The translations under genes and the position numbers were made by a program. From positions 62,001 through 126,000 of the forward strand of contig NZ_LFME01000001.1 of the NCBI RefSeq assembly GCF_001043115.1: a stretch of DNA of 64,000 bases, read 5' to 3'. The stretch's first letter is position 1, and each line of letters opens with the position of its first letter. Below, piece by piece: positions 43,748 through 51,398 of this stretch. Origin of the DNA: Xanthomonas sp. NCPPB 1128. GTDB lineage: Bacteria > Pseudomonadota > Gammaproteobacteria > Xanthomonadales > Xanthomonadaceae. The notes under the pieces are model-generated. The model saw only the letters and a program-made list of their open reading frames with translations. It was not told the origin of the DNA and did not search any database.

Positions 43748-45538
43748 ATGTCCGCTTACAAGATCACCGAACACAAGTACGACATGGTCGTGATCGGCGC
43801 CGGCGGCGCCGGCCTGCGCGCGACCTTCGGCCTGGCCCAGAAGGGCCTGCAGACGGTCTGCCTGACCAAGGTCTTCCCGACCCGCTCGCACACCGTGGCC
43901 GCGCAGGGCGGCATCTCCGCCGCGCTCGGCAACATGGGCGAGGACGACTGGCGCTACCACTTCTACGACACCATCAAGGGCTCGGACTGGCTGGGCGACC
44001 AGGACGCCATCGAGTACATGTGCCGCGAGGCGATCCCCGCGATCATCGAGCTGGAGCACTACGGCGTGCCGTTCAGCCGCACCGAGGACGGCAAGATCTA
44101 CCAGCGTCCGTTCGGCGGCATGACCACCAAGTACGGCGAAGGTCCGTCCGCGCAGCGCACCTGCGCCGCCGCCGACCGTACCGGCCACGCCATGCTGCAC
44201 ACGCTGTACCAGCAGTCGCTGGCGCACAACGCGCGCTTCATGATCGAGTACTTCGCGCTCGACCTGATCTTCGACGAGGAAGGCGCCTGCCGCGGCGTGC
44301 TCGCCCTGGACATGGCCGAAGGCTCGCTGCACCTGTTCCGCGCCCATGGCGTGGTGCTGGCCACCGGCGGCTACGGCCGCGCCTACTTCAGCGCCACCTC
44401 GGCGCACACCTGCACCGGCGACGGCGGCGGCCTGGTGATGCGCGCCGGCCTGCCGATGCAGGACATGGAGTTCGTGCAGTTCCACCCGACCGGCATCTAC
44501 GGCGCCGGCTGCCTGATCACCGAAGGCGTGCGCGGCGAAGGCGGCATCCTGCGCAACAGCAGCGGCGAGCGCTTCATGGAGCGCTACGCGCCGCACTACA
44601 AGGACCTGGCCTCGCGCGACGTGGTGTCGCGTTCGATGACCATCGAGATCCGCGAAGGCCGCGGCGTCGGCGAGCACAAGGACCACATCCTGCTCGACCT
44701 GACCCACCTCGGCCCGGGCGTGATCGACGACAAGCTGCCCGGCATCGCCGAGAGCGCGCGCATCTTCGCCGGCGTCGACGTGCACAAGCAGCCGATCCCG
44801 GTGATCCCGACCGTGCACTACAACATGGGCGGCATCCCGACCAACTACCACGGCGAAGTGGTGCGCAAGGACGGCGACAACCCCGATGCGGTGGTGCCGG
44901 GCCTGTACGCCATCGGCGAGGCCGCCTGCGTGTCGGTGCACGGCGCCAACCGCCTGGGCTCCAACTCGCTGCTGGACCTGGTGGTGTTCGGCCGCGCGGT
45001 GGCCAACCGCTGCGCCGAGACGATCAAGACCGGCGCCCCGCACAAGGGCCTGCCGGGCGATGCCTGCGACAAGGCGCTGGGTCTGCTGGACAAGCTGCGC
45101 AACGCCAACGGCAGCACCCCGACCTCGGTGATCCGCGACAAAATGCAGCGCACCATGCAGTCCGACGCGGCGGTGTTCCGCACCAGCAAGACGCTGAAGG
45201 AAGGCGTGGACAAGATGGCCGACATCTTCGCCAGCTTCGAGGACGTGAAGGTGTCGGACCGTTCGCTGGTGTGGAATTCCGACCTGATCGAGACCTACGA
45301 GTTGAACAACCTGCTGCTCAACGCGGTGGCGACGATCAACTCGGCCGAACAGCGCAAGGAAAGCCGCGGCGCGCACGCCCACGAGGATTTCCCCGACCGC
45401 GACGACGTCAACTGGCAGAAGCACACGCTGGTCACCGTCGACGACAAGGGCCAGTGCAGCTTCGACTACCGCCCGGTGCACATGTACACGCTCAGCAAGG
45501 ACGTGGACGTGGTGCCGCCGAAGCCGCGCGTTTACTGA
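43748..45538 (+). CDS. sdhA: Succinate dehydrogenase flavoprotein subunit
   Basis: Catalytic subunit of 596 aa. The Rossmann motif [12 protein letters not shown] binds FAD, and His48 in [11 protein letters not shown] is the covalent flavin site. [21 protein letters not shown] and [16 protein letters not shown] are standard. It oxidises succinate to fumarate at the cytoplasmic face. The flavin is inserted with the help of SdhE, encoded downstream, and the DUF1674 factor upstream. Confidence 0.97.
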   Translation: MSAYKITEHKYDMVVIGAGGAGLRATFGLAQKGLQTVCLTKVFPTRSHTVAAQGGISAALGNMGEDDWRYHFYDTIKGSDWLGDQDAIEYMCREAIPAIIELEHYGVPFSRTEDGKIYQRPFGGMTTKYGEGPSAQRTCAAADRTGHAMLHTLYQQSLAHNARFMIEYFALDLIFDEEGACRGVLALDMAEGSLHLFRAHGVVLATGGYGRAYFSATSAHTCTGDGGGLVMRAGLPMQDMEFVQFHPTGIYGAGCLITEGVRGEGGILRNSSGERFMERYAPHYKDLASRDVVSRSMTIEIREGRGVGEHKDHILLDLTHLGPGVIDDKLPGIAESARIFAGVDVHKQPIPVIPTVHYNMGGIPTNYHGEVVRKDGDNPDAVVPGLYAIGEAACVSVHGANRLGSNSLLDLVVFGRAVANRCAETIKTGAPHKGLPGDACDKALGLLDKLRNANGSTPTSVIRDKMQRTMQSDAAVFRTSKTLKEGVDKMADIFASFEDVKVSDRSLVWNSDLIETYELNNLLLNAVATINSAEQRKESRGAHAHEDFPDRDDVNWQKHTLVTVDDKGQCSFDYRPVHMYTLSKDVDVVPPKPRVY

Positions 45539-45544
45539 CCAAAG

Positions 45545-45632
45545 CCGGGATTGGGGAGTGGGGATTCGGGATTCGACAACGCTTCGTTTCCTGCTCTCGC
45601 CCAAATCTCCAATCCCTAATCCCCAATCCCGG
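45545..45632. repeat. Inverted G-rich repeat inside the sdh operon
   Basis: CCGGGATTGGGGA at 45545-45557 is matched by TCCCCAATCCCGG at 45620-45632, with further ATTCGGG/AATCTCC-type units between. The hairpin fills the 105-base gap between sdhA and sdhB, an unusual break in an operon whose genes are normally close. Confidence 0.8.
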
Positions 45633-45643
45633 ATTTAAAAGCC

Positions 45644-46426
45644 ATGGCAGAGTTCACCCTCCCCAAGAATTCCAAGATCGGCAAGGGCAAGCACTTTCCC
45701 GCCAAGGGCGCGAAGAACGTGCGGACCTTCAAGGTCTACCGGTGGAATCCGGACGACGACAGCAACCCGCGGACCGACACCTACGAGGTGGACCTGGACG
45801 CGTGCGGCCCGATGGTTCTGGACGCGCTGATCAAGATCAAGAACGAGATCGACCCGACCCTGACCTTCCGCCGCTCGTGCCGCGAGGGCATCTGCGGGTC
45901 GTGCGCGATGAACATCGACGGCACCAACACGCTGGCCTGCACCAAGGCGATCGCCGATTGCGGCAAGAAGGAAGTGCCGATCTACCCGCTGCCGCACATG
46001 AGCGTGGTCAAGGATCTGGTGCCGGACCTGACCCACTTCTACGCGCAGTACGCCTCGATCAAGCCGTGGATCCGCACCCAGACCCCGCCACCGCCGGATC
46101 GCGAGCGGCTGCAGTCGCCGGAAGACCGCAAGAAGCTCGACGGCCTGTACGAATGCATCCTGTGCGCGTGCTGCTCGACCAGCTGCCCGAGCTACTGGTG
46201 GAACGGCGAGCGTTACCTGGGTCCGGCGATCCTGCTGCAGGCCTACCGCTGGATCATCGACTCGCGCGACGAGGACACCGGGGCGCGCCTGGACGATCTG
46301 GAAGATCCGTTCAAGCTGTACCGCTGCCACACCATCATGAACTGCGCGCGGACCTGCCCGAAGGGGCTGAACCCGGCGCTGGCGATCGCCGAGATCAAGA
46401 AGCTGATGATGGCGCGCCGCGCCTGA
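45644..46426 (+). CDS. sdhB: Succinate dehydrogenase iron-sulfur subunit
   Basis: Protein of 260 aa with [2Fe-2S] ligands in [14 protein letters not shown] and the following TLACTK, and [4Fe-4S]/[3Fe-4S] ligands in [16 protein letters not shown] and [17 protein letters not shown]. It passes electrons from SdhA to quinone. Twelve bases separate its start from the inverted repeat. Confidence 0.97.
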   Translation: MAEFTLPKNSKIGKGKHFPAKGAKNVRTFKVYRWNPDDDSNPRTDTYEVDLDACGPMVLDALIKIKNEIDPTLTFRRSCREGICGSCAMNIDGTNTLACTKAIADCGKKEVPIYPLPHMSVVKDLVPDLTHFYAQYASIKPWIRTQTPPPPDRERLQSPEDRKKLDGLYECILCACCSTSCPSYWWNGERYLGPAILLQAYRWIIDSRDEDTGARLDDLEDPFKLYRCHTIMNCARTCPKGLNPALAIAEIKKLMMARRA

Positions 46427-46470
46427 TCGCGGCAGCGTACGTTCCACACGGCGGGGCTGCCCGCCGACCG

Positions 46471-46509
46471 CGCGGCACCGGCTTTCGGGTTCGGTGCCGC
46501 GTTCGTTTT
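46471..46509 (+). terminator. Terminator-like hairpin after sdhB
   Basis: CGCGGCACCG (46471-46480) pairs perfectly with CGGTGCCGCG (46492-46501) and is followed by TTCGTTTT. It lies 45 bases after sdhB and 44 bases before sdhE, so it may separate sdhCDAB from sdhE-ygfX or allow partial read-through. Confidence 0.7.
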
Positions 46510-46552
46510 CGGCGGCTGCCGTGCGGCGCCGCCCCAGGCAAGGGCGCATGCG

Positions 46553-46801
46553 ATGGACGACACCACCGAACTGAAGAAGCTGCGCTGGCGCTGCCGGCGC
46601 GGCATGCGTGAGCTGGACCAACTGTTCGGCCGTTACCTGGACCGGCGCTGGGCGGAGGCTTCCGAGGACGAGCGCGGGGTTTTCCTATACCTGCTCGATT
46701 GCGAGGACGATAAGTTGTGGCGCTGGTTCATGGGCTACGAGGCTTGTCCCGATGCACGCGCCGCCGACCTCATCGCGTCCATCCGCGCCATGCCGGCTTG
46801 A
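46553..46801 (+). CDS. sdhE: SdhE, FAD assembly factor for succinate dehydrogenase
   Basis: Small helical protein of 82 aa with the diagnostic [15 protein letters not shown] segment (RGxxE motif) and the C-terminal [15 protein letters not shown]. SdhE (YgfY/SDHAF2 family) assists covalent attachment of FAD to SdhA. It follows sdhB and overlaps the next gene by about 50 bases. Confidence 0.95.
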   Translation: MDDTTELKKLRWRCRRGMRELDQLFGRYLDRRWAEASEDERGVFLYLLDCEDDKLWRWFMGYEACPDARAADLIASIRAMPA

Positions 46802-47204
46802 CTGGCGCCCCTCGCGCTGGCTGCTGGCCGCGCTGACCCTGCTCGGCGCGCTGGCGCCGCTGTCGCTGCTCGGTTCCGACCTGCCGCCACACCTGGCCTG
46901 GCCGGCGGCCGTGCTCGCGCTGCTGTACGCGGCGTGGCTGCTGCGCCGCGAGGCCAGGCGGCCACCGCGCACGCTGGTGCTTCCCGCCGGCGCCGGCGCG
47001 CCCAGCGTCGACGGTGTGGCGGCGAGCGACCTGCAGGTCGCCTGGCGCGGACCGCTGGCGTTCGTGCGCTGGCGCGACGCGCAGGGGCGCACGCAGCGCC
47101 TGGCGTGGTGGCCGGACACGCTGCCGGCGGCGGCACGACGTGAACTGCGTCTGGCCGCTTCGGCCCTTGCCGCTTCGTCTGCGCCGCCGCAAATGGCACC
47201 ATAG
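46752..47204 (+). CDS. YgfX/CptA-like membrane protein
   Basis: Protein of about 150 aa, with two hydrophobic segments (about residues 24-41 and 46-63) followed by a basic, beta-type cytoplasmic region ending [19 protein letters not shown]. Size, two-helix hairpin and overlap with sdhE match YgfX, which in E. coli follows ygfY/sdhE. Some reports describe YgfX as a toxin acting on cytoskeletal proteins; others doubt that. The ATG at 46752 is the nearest in-frame Met, inside the end of sdhE; translation from this overlap is likely but the start is uncertain. Confidence 0.7.
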   Translation: MHAPPTSSRPSAPCRLDWRPSRWLLAALTLLGALAPLSLLGSDLPPHLAWPAAVLALLYAAWLLRREARRPPRTLVLPAGAGAPSVDGVAASDLQVAWRGPLAFVRWRDAQGRTQRLAWWPDTLPAAARRELRLAASALAASSAPPQMAP

Positions 47205-47227
47205 CGCTCCCTGGATGGTGGCTGCGC

Positions 47228-48472
47228 ATGTTCAAACCCTTACCCGTGGCCATCGGCCTGCGCTATCTGCGCGCCAAGCGCCGCAACAATTTCATCTCCT
47301 TCATCTCCATGGCTTCGATCCTCGGCATCGCCCTGGGCGTGACCGTGCTGATCACCACCCTGGCAGTGATGAGCGGCTTCCAGAAGGAGATCCGCGACCG
47401 CCTGCTGCAGATGGCCGCGCACGCCACAGTCAGCGCGCAGGGCGCGCCGATGGAGGACTGGCAGCACGCGGTGGACGTGGCCATGCGCGACAAGCGCGTC
47501 GCCGGCGCCGCGCCCTATGTCGAGGAAGAGGCGCTGCTCACCGGCCAGCGCAACCAGCCGGCGATCGTCCGCGGCATCCTGCCCAAGGAAGAAGCCAAGG
47601 TCTCGGTGCTGGCGCAGAAGATGAAGCAGGGCTCGGTCGATAGCCTGACCCCGGGGTCCTACAACATCCTGCTCGGCCAGGAACTGGCGCTGTGGCTGGG
47701 CGTGGGCGTGGGCGACAAGGTCGTGGTGATGCTCGGCGAGCCGCAGGCCAGCCCGATGGGCATGGTGCCGCGCTACAAGCGCTTCACCGTCAGCGGCATC
47801 TTCGAGGCCGGCTACAACGAGATCGACCGCGGCCTGGCGGTGACCAGCATGCCCGACCTGCAGCGGGTGCTGCGCATGGGCGACGGCGTCACCGGCGTGC
47901 GCCTGAGGCTGCACGACATGGACCAGGCCTGGAACGTGGCGCGCGATCTGGCGCTGAACCTGCATGGCCCGTACATGGTCAGCGACTGGACCCGCGAGAA
48001 CGCCAACCTGTACCAGTCGCTGAAGATGGAAAAGACGGTGATGGGCATCCTGCTGTCGCTGATCATCGCGATGGGCGCGTTCAACCTGGTGTCCTCGCAG
48101 GTGATGCTGGTGACCGACAAGCAGGCCGACATCGCCATCCTGCGCACGCTGGGGCTGAGCCCGGGCGGGGTGATGCAGGTGTTCATGGTGCAGGGCACGC
48201 TGATCGGCGTGATCGGTACCGTCGCCGGCGTGATCGGCGGCATCGTGCTGACGCTCAACCTGGAACGGATCCTGGCCGGCATCGAGGCGGTGTTCAACAT
48301 CAAGCTGCTGCCGGAGGACGTCTACTACATCACCGGCCTGCCCACCGACATGCAGCCGCACGACGTCATGGTGATCACCATCGTGGCCTTGCTGATGAGC
48401 TTCCTGGCCACGCTGTACCCGGCCTGGCGCGCGGCGCGCACGCAGCCGGCTGAGGCGCTGCGCTATGAATGA
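47228..48472 (+). CDS. lolC: LolC/LolE-type lipoprotein-releasing ABC permease
   Basis: Inner-membrane protein of 414 aa. One N-terminal helix ([26 protein letters not shown]), a large periplasmic domain (about residues 45-265), and three C-terminal helices with the FtsX-type [23 protein letters not shown]. With LolD it extracts outer-membrane lipoproteins for LolA. Only one permease gene is seen here, so it may act as a homodimer or pair with a gene elsewhere. The stop overlaps the lolD start by eight bases. Confidence 0.93.
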   Translation: MFKPLPVAIGLRYLRAKRRNNFISFISMASILGIALGVTVLITTLAVMSGFQKEIRDRLLQMAAHATVSAQGAPMEDWQHAVDVAMRDKRVAGAAPYVEEEALLTGQRNQPAIVRGILPKEEAKVSVLAQKMKQGSVDSLTPGSYNILLGQELALWLGVGVGDKVVVMLGEPQASPMGMVPRYKRFTVSGIFEAGYNEIDRGLAVTSMPDLQRVLRMGDGVTGVRLRLHDMDQAWNVARDLALNLHGPYMVSDWTRENANLYQSLKMEKTVMGILLSLIIAMGAFNLVSSQVMLVTDKQADIAILRTLGLSPGGVMQVFMVQGTLIGVIGTVAGVIGGIVLTLNLERILAGIEAVFNIKLLPEDVYYITGLPTDMQPHDVMVITIVALLMSFLATLYPAWRAARTQPAEALRYE

Positions 48473-49220
48473 GGGCAGGGAGTTGGGAATCGGCAATCGG
48501 GAATCGAACGTGCAGAACGCAGCGACGCAGCAGGCGGCGATCCGCGCCGAAGGCCTGGCCAAGACCTACGCCGAAGGCAAGATGCGCACGCCGGTGTTCG
48601 ACGGCCTGGAGTTGAGCGTGGCGGCGGGCGAGACCGTGGCCATCGTCGGCGCCTCCGGTGCCGGCAAGAGCACCTTGCTGCACCTGCTCGGCGGCCTCGA
48701 CGTGCCGACCTCCGGCGAGGTCTACGTGGCCGGGCAGCGCATGTCGGCGCTGACCGACGCGGCGCGCGGGCAGTTGCGCAACCGCTCGCTGGGGTTCGTC
48801 TACCAGTTTCATCACCTGCTGCCCGAGTTCACCGCGCTGGAGAACGTGATGATGCCGGTGCTGCTCGGCGGCGCGCCGATGCAGGACGCCGATGCGCGCG
48901 CGCGGGCGCTGCTGGAATCGGTGGGCCTGGGCCATCGCCTGGAGCACAAGCCGGGCGAACTGTCCGGCGGCGAGCGCCAGCGCGCCGCGGTGGCACGTGC
49001 GCTGGTCAATCGTCCCGCTTGTGTGCTCGGCGACGAGCCGACTGGCAATCTCGACGACAAGACTGCGGCCAATGTGTTCGCGCTGATGCTCGAGCTCAAC
49101 CGCGCGCAGCGCACCAGCCTGGTCCTGGTCACCCACGACCGCAGCCTGGCGCGCAAGCTCGACCGCGTGCTGGAACTGCACCAGGGCAAGCTGCGCGAAC
49201 TGGCGCCTGCGGACGTTTGA
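48465..49220 (+). CDS. lolD: LolD, lipoprotein-releasing ABC ATPase
   Basis: ABC ATPase of 251 aa: Walker [10 protein letters not shown], signature [15 protein letters not shown], Walker [14 protein letters not shown]-loop VTHDRSL. The first about 15 residues ([15 protein letters not shown]) are the translation of an intruding G-rich repeat (48482-48507), not part of the conserved fold that begins near [13 protein letters not shown]. The start at 48465 is the only one coupled to lolC; a later start would need a non-ATG codon. Confidence 0.93.
   Translation: MNEGRELGIGNRESNVQNAATQQAAIRAEGLAKTYAEGKMRTPVFDGLELSVAAGETVAIVGASGAGKSTLLHLLGGLDVPTSGEVYVAGQRMSALTDAARGQLRNRSLGFVYQFHHLLPEFTALENVMMPVLLGGAPMQDADARARALLESVGLGHRLEHKPGELSGGERQRAAVARALVNRPACVLGDEPTGNLDDKTAANVFALMLELNRAQRTSLVLVTHDRSLARKLDRVLELHQGKLRELAPADV
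48482..48507. repeat. G-rich heptamer-type repeat inside the lolD 5' end
   Basis: TTGGGAATCGGCAATCGGGA and the following AATCG form three imperfect seven-base units inside the first codons of lolD. Confidence 0.55.
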
Positions 49221-49484
49221 ACGCGCGCGGTGGCAGCCGCCGTAGCGCGGCGCCACCGCACCGCATGATGCTGGGCATGCCGCGGCCTGACGGCCGTGAG
49301 TGGCTGAAGCCTGTTGCGCGGAGTCCAGGTGTGACGGCGTCCAGGCGCGGCAGCGACGCTTCCTGGGGCAGCGCCTGCAATCGCGACGACAGGGCCGTGC
49401 TGCCCACCGATGCGGTCGGCGCCGCGACGGAAGGGCACCTCCACACTCGCGTTGTCGCGGCGCAGCCGGACACACCGTGACCCT

Positions 49485-49552
49485 CGTAGGAGCGGCTTCA
49501 GCCGCGACGGGCATTCCCGGTAGAGCCTGTCGCGGCTGAAGCCGCTCCTACA
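49485..49552. repeat. Full inverted GTAGGAGCGGCTTCAG repeat
   Basis: Complete element with both arms, nearly the same as the one at 3972-4040 including the central GGGC-TT-CCGGTAG stretch. Confidence 0.85.
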
Positions 49553-49659
49553 GTGGGGCTTGCGTCGTTCCTGCCCGCTGGTTCGCCGACAACGCGGCAT
49601 TCGCAGTCCGCGAGTGATGCGAACGCTAGTGGCATCGCTATCCTGCCAACCAGGATCGT

Positions 49660-49724
49660 TGTAGGAGGGACGTCAGTCCCGACGCTTCAGACAACAACGC
49701 GTCGGGGCTGAAGCCCCTCCCACA
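49660..49724. repeat. Full inverted repeat, GGGAC/GTCCC variant
   Basis: TGTAGGAGGGACGTCAGTCC at the left, GGGGCTGAAGCCCCTCCCAC at the right. The arms match imperfectly, and the two arms appear to come from different subtypes. Confidence 0.7.
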
Positions 49725-49800
49725 GGGTGTGGCGCGGCGCGGCGTTGCTGCATTTGGAAAGGCATGACGATCGCGTCATCCAGCGGTGCATCCCCATCTG

Positions 49801-49904
49801 TCGCAGGAGTGGCTTCAGCCGCGACGGGGCGTCACCGAGAAAGCAAGCTGCGGCTGAGCCGCTCCCGCGAGAGCTTGCACTGTAGGAGCGGCTTCAGCCG
49901 CGAC
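49801..49904. repeat. Degenerate full copy plus adjoining half copy of the repeat
   Basis: A decayed element at 49801-49870 (TCGCAGGAGTGGCTTCAGCC ... GAGCCGCTCCCGCGA) is followed after ten bases by a clean left arm at 49881-49904. Confidence 0.7.
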
Positions 49905-50077
49905 CAACGCAGCCGAACACATGGCAGCCTCGGGTTGCTGCCGGCAGCGAAACTGCTCCCGCAGCACCAGAAAAACCTTCTGCAGCATGACGAACAAAGG
50001 CGCCACCCCCAAACGCATTGCAACGCTCCTGGATTGCCGCTTTCGTGCCGCAGGATGGCCCTGGCAGGTAAGGTTCC

Positions 50078-51142
50078 TCAGGGAATCACCCGTTGCGCAC
50101 GCAGCCGCGTGAACAGTTCCAGGAACGAGGCGCGGCTGTCGTAGTAGCCGAGGAAACCCAGATCGCGGCTCTTGGTCATGTCGTTGACGCATTCGATCTC
50201 GCGGCCCAGATCGGCATCGGTATGCCACCACGACGCGAGCTGGTTCACATCCGCCTGGACCAGCCCATGCTGCTCGGCGATCTCGCGCCACAGTGCCGGC
50301 GCGGTGTCCTGCAGGCGCGGCTGCAGCGGCATCGGCGCATCCGGATAGGGCGCAGGTTCCAGGCCGAAGAACGCGGCGATCTCGCCCCACATCCAGCGCC
50401 AGCGGAACACGTCGCCGTTGACCGTGTTGAAGGCCTGGTTGCGTGCGGCCGGACTGGTCGCGGCCCAGGCCAGTTGGCGGCCGAGCAGGCCGGCATCGGT
50501 GAGGTCGGTGAGGCTGTCCCACTGTGCCCGCGAGCCCGGGAACACGAATGGCTGCCCGCCGTGCTTGCACAGCGTCGCGTACACCGCCAGGGTCACGCCC
50601 ATGTTCATCGCATTGCTGCCGTTGGCCTGGCCGATCATGGTGTGCGAGCGATGCACGCTCCAGCCGAAGCCGTGGCGCGCGGCGGCGTCGAACAGCAGGT
50701 CTTCCAGCGTGTAGTAGAAATTCTCGCCCGGCTGCCGCGGTTCGCTCTCGCGGAACGGCGTCTCCGCCTTGCCGCTGCCGTAGTGCTCGAACGAGCCCAG
50801 GTAGTGCTTGGTGCCGGTGACCAGCGCCATGTGCTGCAGCGTGGTGCCGTCGAGGCCTTCGCAGAGGTGCCGCAGCATCGCGCCGTTGGCGGCGACGTTC
50901 TCCTTCTCGGTGTCGCGTCGCGTCCAGGTGCAGAAGAACACGTGGGTGATCGGCAGCCCGCGCAGCGCGGCCACGGTGGCCTCGCGGTCGAGCAGATCGG
51001 CCGCCACCGGGATCACGCCGTCCTGCGGCACCGGGCGACGCGCCAGCCCATAGACGGTCCAGCCGTCGGCGACCAGCACGTTGGCGAGGTTATAGCCGGA
51101 GATGCCAGTGACTCCGACGATCAGTGCGATGCCCTTGCGCAT
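50078..51142 (-). CDS. PRISE-type SDR (progesterone 5-beta-reductase/iridoid synthase-like)
   Basis: NAD(P)-dependent reductase of 354 aa. The nucleotide loop is VGVTGISGYNLA, and THVFFCTW, GSFEHYGSGKAETPF and NFYYTLEDLLFD are typical of PRISE enzymes, which reduce activated C=C bonds of enones. The ATG at 51142 is preceded by AAGGAG at seven bases and begins the Rossmann strand, so it is preferred to the Met at 51169. The natural substrate in bacteria is unknown. Gene stands alone. Confidence 0.85.
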   Translation of the reverse strand: MRKGIALIVGVTGISGYNLANVLVADGWTVYGLARRPVPQDGVIPVAADLLDREATVAALRGLPITHVFFCTWTRRDTEKENVAANGAMLRHLCEGLDGTTLQHMALVTGTKHYLGSFEHYGSGKAETPFRESEPRQPGENFYYTLEDLLFDAAARHGFGWSVHRSHTMIGQANGSNAMNMGVTLAVYATLCKHGGQPFVFPGSRAQWDSLTDLTDAGLLGRQLAWAATSPAARNQAFNTVNGDVFRWRWMWGEIAAFFGLEPAPYPDAPMPLQPRLQDTAPALWREIAEQHGLVQADVNQLASWWHTDADLGREIECVNDMTKSRDLGFLGYYDSRASFLELFTRLRAQRVIP

Positions 51143-51398
51143 GCGCGCACTCCTTACGACGTTGGGCACTGCACCATAGGCGCCTGGCGATGAAGCCGCG
51201 GCGAACTGCGCCGGGACTGTGACGCGGCGCGCGCTCGGGCGTTAGGCAAATTCTGACGTGGTGTCCCGGCGTAGACCGATGGCCTGCGCCGAGAGGCGAT
51301 GCGACGCTGGCTTTGCGATCGCGATGGTGTTGCGCGATGCGTATGGCGCGGCGACGTGGCGCTGCTTCGGACCCATCGATGCCCAGGAGGGCAAGCAC

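Larger units (their letters stand above)
49221..50077. other. 857-base gene-free gap rich in dispersed repeats
   Basis: No coding sequence can be supported. Four elements of the GTAGGAGCGGCTTCAG superfamily lie at 49485-49552, 49660-49724, 49801-49870 and 49881-49904. Short open frames here give peptides typical of translated repeats (such as CRSGFSRD). The gap lies at the ends of the convergent lolD and reductase genes. Confidence 0.7.

Noticed and set aside
49764-50144. 126-codon plus-strand open frame in the gap after lolD
   Set aside because: It translates repeat DNA (CRSGFSRD type peptide) and runs antisense into the reductase gene; no start signal or family.
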